From: Massilia sp. Root351
GTDB lineage: Bacteria; Pseudomonadota; Gammaproteobacteria; Burkholderiales; Burkholderiaceae_D
Assembly (NCBI RefSeq): GCF_001425045.1
Contig: NZ_LMDJ01000031.1
Span: 63,768 to 127,767 of the forward strand
Direction: 5' to 3'
Length of the DNA: 64,000 nt
Of the stretch, positions 59,317 through 64,000 are shown piece by piece; the stretch's first letter is position 1; each line of letters starts with the position of its first letter. Made by a program: the position numbers and the translations under genes. The notes below the pieces were generated by a model. It was not told the DNA's origin. It saw nothing but the letters and a program-made list of their open reading frames with translations, and searched no databases.

Positions 59317-60485
59317 CTGGATTCGCGGCGTGCTGGGGGCGTCTCGGGCGCCTGCTGCAAGTGCCCGGGCTGGACGATTCGCCCGGCCTGCCTGACCGCC
59401 ACCGGCTGCGCCACGGGCTCGGCTTCCAGTGCCTTGCCTATCAGAATCGTAAAGCCCACATACATCAGGCTCAGGTTGCGCAACTCGCCCACGGCGGCGA
59501 AGGCGGCGAACAGCGGCAGGTTGATGGCTGCCGCCAGCAGGATATGCTGGCGCGCTTGCTTGGGACTGGCGCGCCAGCCGCGCGTGACCACGGCGGCAAT
59601 CAGCACCAGCGTCAGTACAAAAGCCTGGCGCGGCCCCATGATGCCGTACGTTAGCTCCATCTGGCTATAGGTTTGCGGCGACAGGTAGGCCACCAGGTTG
59701 TCGGCCAGATGCAGCTCGACCGGGGTTCCGCCCGCCGCGGCGAACTGCAGCTTGGCGGCCACGTTCACCAGTCCGGACACCAGCACCGCCGCCGCCGTGG
59801 CGGCGACGGCTTTGGTCTTCGGATACGCGGCCAGCAGCAGCGGCAGCAGCGTGATGATATAGAAGAAGAACGATTCCTTGTTCAGCGTGGCCGGGATCAG
59901 CATGGCGAAGAACCACGCGATGCGGCGGCGCGACACCAGCAGGTAGGCCAGGCAGAAGAACAGCAGTTCGGCGGTGTCGTAGAAATAGCCGCCCAGCGTT
60001 TGCATGTAAGGGAAGGCCAGCGACAGCACGGTCGGCGCGAAGATGGCCGCCAGCCGGCCCGTGCCGGCGTCCAGCGCGATGCGGTGCAGCAGGAACAGGC
60101 TGCCCAGCAGCGACAGGAACGACAGGTAGTACACCACCACGTAGCGGAAACCGTAGGCCGGCCGTGCCGCGCCGTAGGTCTTGACGTAGACCTTGCTGGG
60201 ATTGAGCTTGTCGGCCACGCGGGCTTTGATGTGCTCGGGCACTGCCCGGTCGGCGGCGTTGGCGATCAGCGGCAGCAGCTGGCGGTAAACGAAGGGACGG
60301 TCGGCGGTGGCCTCCAGCATGGCTTCGAGCGAGAAGCGCGGGGTGTTGTCGCGCAGGCCCCATTTGCCGATATAGCCGGAAAAGCTGGCCGCCGCCACCA
60401 TCCAGAAGAAGGCGAAGTGCAGCAGCAGCGATAGCCAGTTGGACCAGGCCGCTCTGTGCCAGGCTTGATGCAGGAAGGAAATCAT
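59313..60485 (-). CDS. Polytopic inner-membrane protein (GT-C-like topology)
   Basis: 390 residues with about nine or ten hydrophobic helices (for example WLSLLLHFAFFWMVAAASF, YVVVYYLSFLSLLGSLFLL, FFFYIITLLPLLLAAYP). The loop after helix 1 contains RPFVYRQLLPLIANAA, a motif I associate with uncharacterised integral membrane proteins that may have a glycosyltransferase GT-C-like fold. No catalytic acid can be assigned with confidence. Tail is polar. Function unknown. Confidence 0.7.
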   Translation of the reverse strand: MISFLHQAWHRAAWSNWLSLLLHFAFFWMVAAASFSGYIGKWGLRDNTPRFSLEAMLEATADRPFVYRQLLPLIANAADRAVPEHIKARVADKLNPSKVYVKTYGAARPAYGFRYVVVYYLSFLSLLGSLFLLHRIALDAGTGRLAAIFAPTVLSLAFPYMQTLGGYFYDTAELLFFCLAYLLVSRRRIAWFFAMLIPATLNKESFFFYIITLLPLLLAAYPKTKAVAATAAAVLVSGLVNVAAKLQFAAAGGTPVELHLADNLVAYLSPQTYSQMELTYGIMGPRQAFVLTLVLIAAVVTRGWRASPKQARQHILLAAAINLPLFAAFAAVGELRNLSLMYVGFTILIGKALEAEPVAQPVAVRQAGRIVQPGHLQQAPETPPARRESS

Positions 60486-60579
60486 CGGTACTCCGGGACG
60501 AGGGGAGTGACCAATATTTCACGCCGTTAGCTGGCGGGACTACGAATGCGTCAATAGTGCTGCAGATTTTTGTTGCGCT

Positions 60580-62250
60580 TTACCCAGCCCGCAGCGCGTT
60601 CAGCACCTTGTCGATGTCGGCGCGGTGGAACTGTTGCCGCATGCGGTAGGGGTGCTGGCACGGCACCGCCAGCGTGCCGCCGTCCTGCAGGCCGAGCAGC
60701 ACCTGGCGGCGCGCGGTGCAGGCCGCCGCCATCGCCTGGCCGGTGCCGGGATGGCCGAACACGGGCAGCCCTTCGATGGTGGTCGCATGGGCTTCCTGCA
60801 GGAAGGTCTTGCAGGCTTTCATGCCGTCCAGGATGACGCCGTGCGGCGTTTCGGTGGTGCCGCTGCGGCCGCCGCAATCGTCCTGCATCAGCTTGACGAC
60901 AGCGCGCAGCACCATGGCGTCGCGCATGGCTTGCGTGGGCGGCTGCGGCGTGGCCAGGGCAGTGCTGTCCAGCATGGAGTCCCATTGTTGTTCCATGGAG
61001 CCGTCCGCGCCCAGCAGCTTGGGGAGCCAGCGCGGCTGGCAGGCCGGGGTTGCGGCCGCACCTGCGCCGCATTCCATGGCGTGGGCAAAATCGGGCCGGG
61101 CCCCTTGCCGGAGGCTGCGGTAGAAGCCATTGATGCGCGCCATGGCGCTGCCCTGGCCCTGGCGCGCAGCGAGCGCGTAGACGTACGCGGGCAGGCCGCA
61201 CTTGTACTCCAGCCGGTTGCCGCCGACCTGGCGCGGCGTGAGTGCGCGCCAGCTTTTCGGTTCGCTGTACAGGATGCAAGTGGCCAACGCGTCGTCCAGT
61301 TCTTCGGCGGCCTGCGCCGGCGTCAGCCAGCCGTTGTGGATCGAGGCCATCCAGCGCAGGAATTCACCGCCGCCTTCGTGGATCAGGCGCGCGTCGGGAT
61401 AGTCGTCGACGGCGTCGCGCAGCTGGAAGCGGTGGCTGAATTCGTGCGCCACCAGCAGCGTGGCCTTGGCCTGGTCGGCGGCGGAAGGGGCGCGCGGCCA
61501 GTTGTACAGCGCCAGGCGCAGCACGTCGCTGGCGTCGCCGCCTATATACACACCGCCCGGGGCCGCCACGTAGGCGGCGGCGACGATGGGGCGCTGGAAG
61601 ACGGCGTCCGGCAGCGCCTTGCGCAGGTAGCCCACCGTGCCGGCGGCCACCATGCCGATGTGGGCCACGGTGGCCGCCGGCAAGCGCGGATCGAAGTAGC
61701 TTGGCGTTTCGGCGCCTGGCTGCGCCAGCGGGGCGGCCAGCAGCAGGGCGGCGGTGTCGGCGCCGGACTGCGCCTCGGCGGCGTGCTCGTAGCTGCGGCC
61801 GTTGACGGCGATGCCGGGCGCGGCGAAGCGGTAGTTCACCTTGCCGCAGCCGTCGCCCACGGCGTAGTTCGACAGGTGCGCGTACAAGCCCTGGCCCATC
61901 GGGAAGGCGGCCGGGTAGCCGGCCTGGCGGGTGGCGGCGGGCACGCGGAAGCGCAGGGTGGAGCAGGCGGCGTCCTGGCGGGCGAGCTCGCCGGCGCCGG
62001 CCGTGCCGCAGCCGTCCAGCGCCTGCCAGGCTTCGCGCGTGGCGCGTCCGGCGTCGCCATGCTTGGCGAAGGGGAGTGCGCGGCATGCGGCGGGCAGCGT
62101 GTAGCTCACTTCCAGCGCCTCAGGCGACAGCAGTTTCAGCTGGACATCGACTTCGGCTGCGGCGGATGCTTGCAGCAGTAGCAGTAATAAAGCAATGCCC
62201 GGTGGGCGCATGCGGATTCGCCTGAAAGATGAAAGGGCGGATAATATCAT
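60580..62250 (-). CDS. Exported zinc metalloprotease-like protein (HEFSH)
   Basis: 556 residues from the ATG at 62250 (GGAG eight bases ahead); an internal Met 13 codons later is also possible. A signal peptide (PGIALLLLLLQASAAAE) follows. The zinc motif HExxH appears as LLVAHEFSHRFQLRD near residue 270, and a third ligand Glu is offered by IHEGGGEFLRWMA about 25 residues on, as in M1/M61-like gluzincins. Several Cys pairs (for example GCGTAG, GDGCGKV) suggest disulfides in the periplasm. Substrate unknown; the same strand continues from the antiporter gene 24 bp upstream. Confidence 0.8.
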   Translation of the reverse strand: MILSALSSFRRIRMRPPGIALLLLLLQASAAAEVDVQLKLLSPEALEVSYTLPAACRALPFAKHGDAGRATREAWQALDGCGTAGAGELARQDAACSTLRFRVPAATRQAGYPAAFPMGQGLYAHLSNYAVGDGCGKVNYRFAAPGIAVNGRSYEHAAEAQSGADTAALLLAAPLAQPGAETPSYFDPRLPAATVAHIGMVAAGTVGYLRKALPDAVFQRPIVAAAYVAAPGGVYIGGDASDVLRLALYNWPRAPSAADQAKATLLVAHEFSHRFQLRDAVDDYPDARLIHEGGGEFLRWMASIHNGWLTPAQAAEELDDALATCILYSEPKSWRALTPRQVGGNRLEYKCGLPAYVYALAARQGQGSAMARINGFYRSLRQGARPDFAHAMECGAGAAATPACQPRWLPKLLGADGSMEQQWDSMLDSTALATPQPPTQAMRDAMVLRAVVKLMQDDCGGRSGTTETPHGVILDGMKACKTFLQEAHATTIEGLPVFGHPGTGQAMAAACTARRQVLLGLQDGGTLAVPCQHPYRMRQQFHRADIDKVLNALRAG

Positions 62251-62274
62251 ATAGGCAACTCCGGCAGGGCCGGC

Positions 62275-63711
62275 CTAGTCGCTCCAGAAACGGTCGAACA
62301 GGGGCTTGACGCTGATGCCGTGCACCGCGATGGACAGCATGATGACCACCAGCGTGATGTCGATTAGCTCCCGCGCCAGTGCCTGGGGCAGGCCGTGGTT
62401 GATCGCGTACATCAGGTAGTACACGGAGCCGATGCCGCGCACGCCGAACCAGGCGCTGATGCCGCGCACCCGGCCGCGTACGGTGGAGCGCACCAGGCCC
62501 AGGTAGACGCTCAGCGGCCGCGCCACCGCAAACAGGAACAGCGCCGTGCTCCAGGCGCGCCAATCCCATGCCTGCGCCGTGACGGCGCCGCCCAGCAGCA
62601 GCACCAGCGTCAGTTCCGACAGCCGCTCCAGGTGCTCCTTGAAGATCAGCGATTCGCCGCTGACGGTGAGCGGCGCTTCGGCCGGCGTTTCCGCCGCTGC
62701 CGCTGCGGGACCGGCAGCGGTAGCGGTGGGTGCCGGCGCATGGGACGCGCCGGGCCGTGCTTCGCCCTGGCTGGCGGCCGCCGCCGCGCCCGTTGCTGCC
62801 AGCGTGGCGGCGCCCGGTGCTTGCTGCGTGGCCGCGCCTGCCGCCGCCTGGCCCGCGCAGGGCTCCTTGAGCAAGCCATGGCGGTCCTTGCCGGCGCCCG
62901 CCAGCACCAGCTCGCGCTGGCGCAGCGCCACGCCGGCGAAGAACACCGCCAGGAAGCCCCAGGCGTGCAGCCACAGGCAGGCGCCGTACACCACCGCAAT
63001 CAGCCCCAGGCCCACCAGGTCGTCCAGCACGTCGTGCCTGGGATCGGTGTTGCGCAGCGCCCAGCCCAGCTGCGCCAGCGCCGCGCCGCCCGCGATGCCG
63101 ATCAACACCGCGCCCATCGTGCCCCACAGGACATCCATTGCCAGCCACCGCCAGCCGAAGTCGCCCAGCTCGTGCAGGCCCAGCAAGCCCAGCCCCAGCA
63201 TCACGAAGGGGAAGGCGCTGCCGTCGTTCATGCCGGCTTCGCTGGTCAGGGCGAAGCGCAGCTGGTCGCGGTCGCCGGCGTGGCGCACCTGCACATCGGT
63301 GGCCAGCACCGGGTCGGTCGGCGCCAGGATGGCGCCCAGCAGCACGGCCGCGCCGAGCGGCAGGCCCAGCACCAGCGTGCCGAAGGCCGCCATCAGCCCT
63401 ACCGAAATACTCATCGACAGCCACGCCAGGCGCAACGACGGCGCCCAGCGCGCCAGCGAGAACGGCACCGGCATTTTCACGCCGGCCGAAAAGAGGGAAA
63501 TCAGCACCGCCAGTTCGGTCATCACTTCCAGCACGCCGGCCTCGGCATAGGGATCGACCGCGAACACGCCGAAGAAGGCCGGCCCCAGCGCCAGCCCCAC
63601 GCCCAGATAGACGATAGCCGAGGTGACGGGCAGGCGCGCCAGCGTGGTGGCGGCCAGTCCGCGCGCCAGCATCAGGCAGCCGATCAGGATGAACCAGAGA
63701 GTGGTACTCAT
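62275..63711 (-). CDS. CPA1-type cation/proton antiporter
   Basis: 478 residues from the ATG at 63711; the frame is open further upstream but that part is not membrane-like. About 12 helices. LLGAILAPTDPVLATDVQV and SEAGMNDGSAFPFVMLGLGL contain the paired acidic residues of the CPA ion site (the ND-type signature NDG near residue 165). A 65-residue Ala/Pro-rich cytoplasmic loop (about 280-345) interrupts helices 8 and 9, unlike usual members. It probably exchanges Na+ or K+ for H+ to keep pH. Ends 24 bp before the metalloprotease. Confidence 0.88.
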   Translation of the reverse strand: MSTTLWFILIGCLMLARGLAATTLARLPVTSAIVYLGVGLALGPAFFGVFAVDPYAEAGVLEVMTELAVLISLFSAGVKMPVPFSLARWAPSLRLAWLSMSISVGLMAAFGTLVLGLPLGAAVLLGAILAPTDPVLATDVQVRHAGDRDQLRFALTSEAGMNDGSAFPFVMLGLGLLGLHELGDFGWRWLAMDVLWGTMGAVLIGIAGGAALAQLGWALRNTDPRHDVLDDLVGLGLIAVVYGACLWLHAWGFLAVFFAGVALRQRELVLAGAGKDRHGLLKEPCAGQAAAGAATQQAPGAATLAATGAAAAASQGEARPGASHAPAPTATAAGPAAAAAETPAEAPLTVSGESLIFKEHLERLSELTLVLLLGGAVTAQAWDWRAWSTALFLFAVARPLSVYLGLVRSTVRGRVRGISAWFGVRGIGSVYYLMYAINHGLPQALARELIDITLVVIMLSIAVHGISVKPLFDRFWSD

Positions 63712-63861
63712 GCTGGAACAATATACGCTGTGCTTTGCTGCAATGGCGCGGCATTGCTGCGGGACGGGCGGCGGGCGAAGGGGGGCGGACCGGCCTTGCG
63801 CCAAGTTGGTGCGTGCGGTCCGAATTGGTGCGCTCCGTCCAGCCAGCGGCGAGGTAAAAGC

Positions 63862-63888
63862 ACGCAAGTGCTGGCATGCTACTTGCGT
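63862..63888. promoter_or_regulatory. Candidate sigma-54 promoter within an inverted repeat
   Basis: TGGCATGCTACTTGC (63872-63886) has the -24 GG and -12 GC elements exactly ten bases apart, close to TGGCAC-N5-TTGC. It is embedded in perfect 8-bp arms ACGCAAGT (63862) and ACTTGCGT (63881). Upstream, GCGCCAA-G-TTGGTGC (about 63797-63811) and a second TTGGTGCG could bind an enhancer-binding protein. It reads rightward. Confidence 0.55.
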
Positions 63889-63928
63889 AATGCATGTCCA
63901 GTACATAACGAGACCAGAAATCCGCCGC

Positions 63929-64000
63929 ATGCCCGACACCGCCGCCAGCGCAGACCCGCTGTATAGCGCTACCAGCGCGATGAGCGCCTCCAGCACCGCC
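63929..64000 (+). CDS. Possible gene start running off the right edge
   Basis: An ATG at 63929 opens a frame of 24 codons (MPDTAASADPLYSATSAMSA...) to the window end, 40-odd bases downstream of the candidate sigma-54 promoter. There is no strong ribosome site and the stretch is too short to recognise. Its support is position alone. Confidence 0.3.
   Translation, partial: MPDTAASADPLYSATSAMSASSTA

Overview
The window is GC-rich DNA (my impression; not counted) with dense, short-spaced genes. Gene content and protein style suggest a free-living betaproteobacterium of the Oxalobacteraceae, near Massilia, Duganella or Janthinobacterium: MexEF/CeoAB-type RND pumps, many hybrid histidine kinases and diguanylate cyclases, LigD/Ku end joining, and a GGGGTCTGACCCC-type repeat. 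This placement is inference. No rRNA, phage, transposase, CRISPR array or replication origin was seen.

Layout. 1-4627: MarR regulator with a DHA2-type MFS pump running off the left edge, an outer-membrane beta-barrel protein, a His-rich secreted protein and an NDH-2-type dehydrogenase. 4667-12902: a leftward sensory block (NarX-like kinase, two hybrid kinases, a REC-GGDEF cyclase and an odd PAS-REC protein), interrupted by one small stress-type gene. 12903-13700: four identical tandem tRNA-Arg(ACG) genes with a near-consensus promoter and a terminator. 13766-17613: FMN-dependent hydroxyacid oxidase, cupin and VOC genes, a Pro/Ala-rich membrane protein and an exported YCII protein.

17877-31634: an efflux region. 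A LysR regulator coupled to a 2-hydroxyacid dehydrogenase is divergent from a small exported peptide coupled to an LlpE-like alpha/beta hydrolase whose catalytic Ser and His look lost. Then come adaptor, RND pump and outer-membrane factor, a terminator, and a second adaptor-pump pair without its own outer-membrane factor. The order recalls ceoR-llpE-ceoAB-opcM / bpeT-llpE-bpeEF-oprC of Burkholderia.

31648-38568: exported solute-binding protein, PgeF-like protein, LigD, an RraB-family protein, Ku and a stress-type SDR; LigD and Ku form a bacterial NHEJ pair arranged convergently. 38729-41305: a diguanylate cyclase with an RGEEF motif, a 215-bp inverted-repeat element, a thiolase relic and a TetR regulator. 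41363-47244: small membrane protein, SulP transporter, acetyltransferase, DUF2061 protein behind a Fur-like box, DUF455 protein, and an Rrf2 regulator divergent from a CPYC flavin reductase.

47335-57242: a seven-gene rightward signalling array (REC-kinase, FixJ-like regulator, single receiver, chemoreceptor, membrane kinase, second REC-kinase, REC-PAS-GGDEF-EAL). Four of its joins are start/stop overlaps or near overlaps, and three of its receivers are close paralogues. 57251-64000: DUF885 hydrolase, small protein, polytopic membrane protein, exported metalloprotease, cation/proton antiporter, and a candidate sigma-54 promoter pointing to a gene that leaves the window at the right edge.
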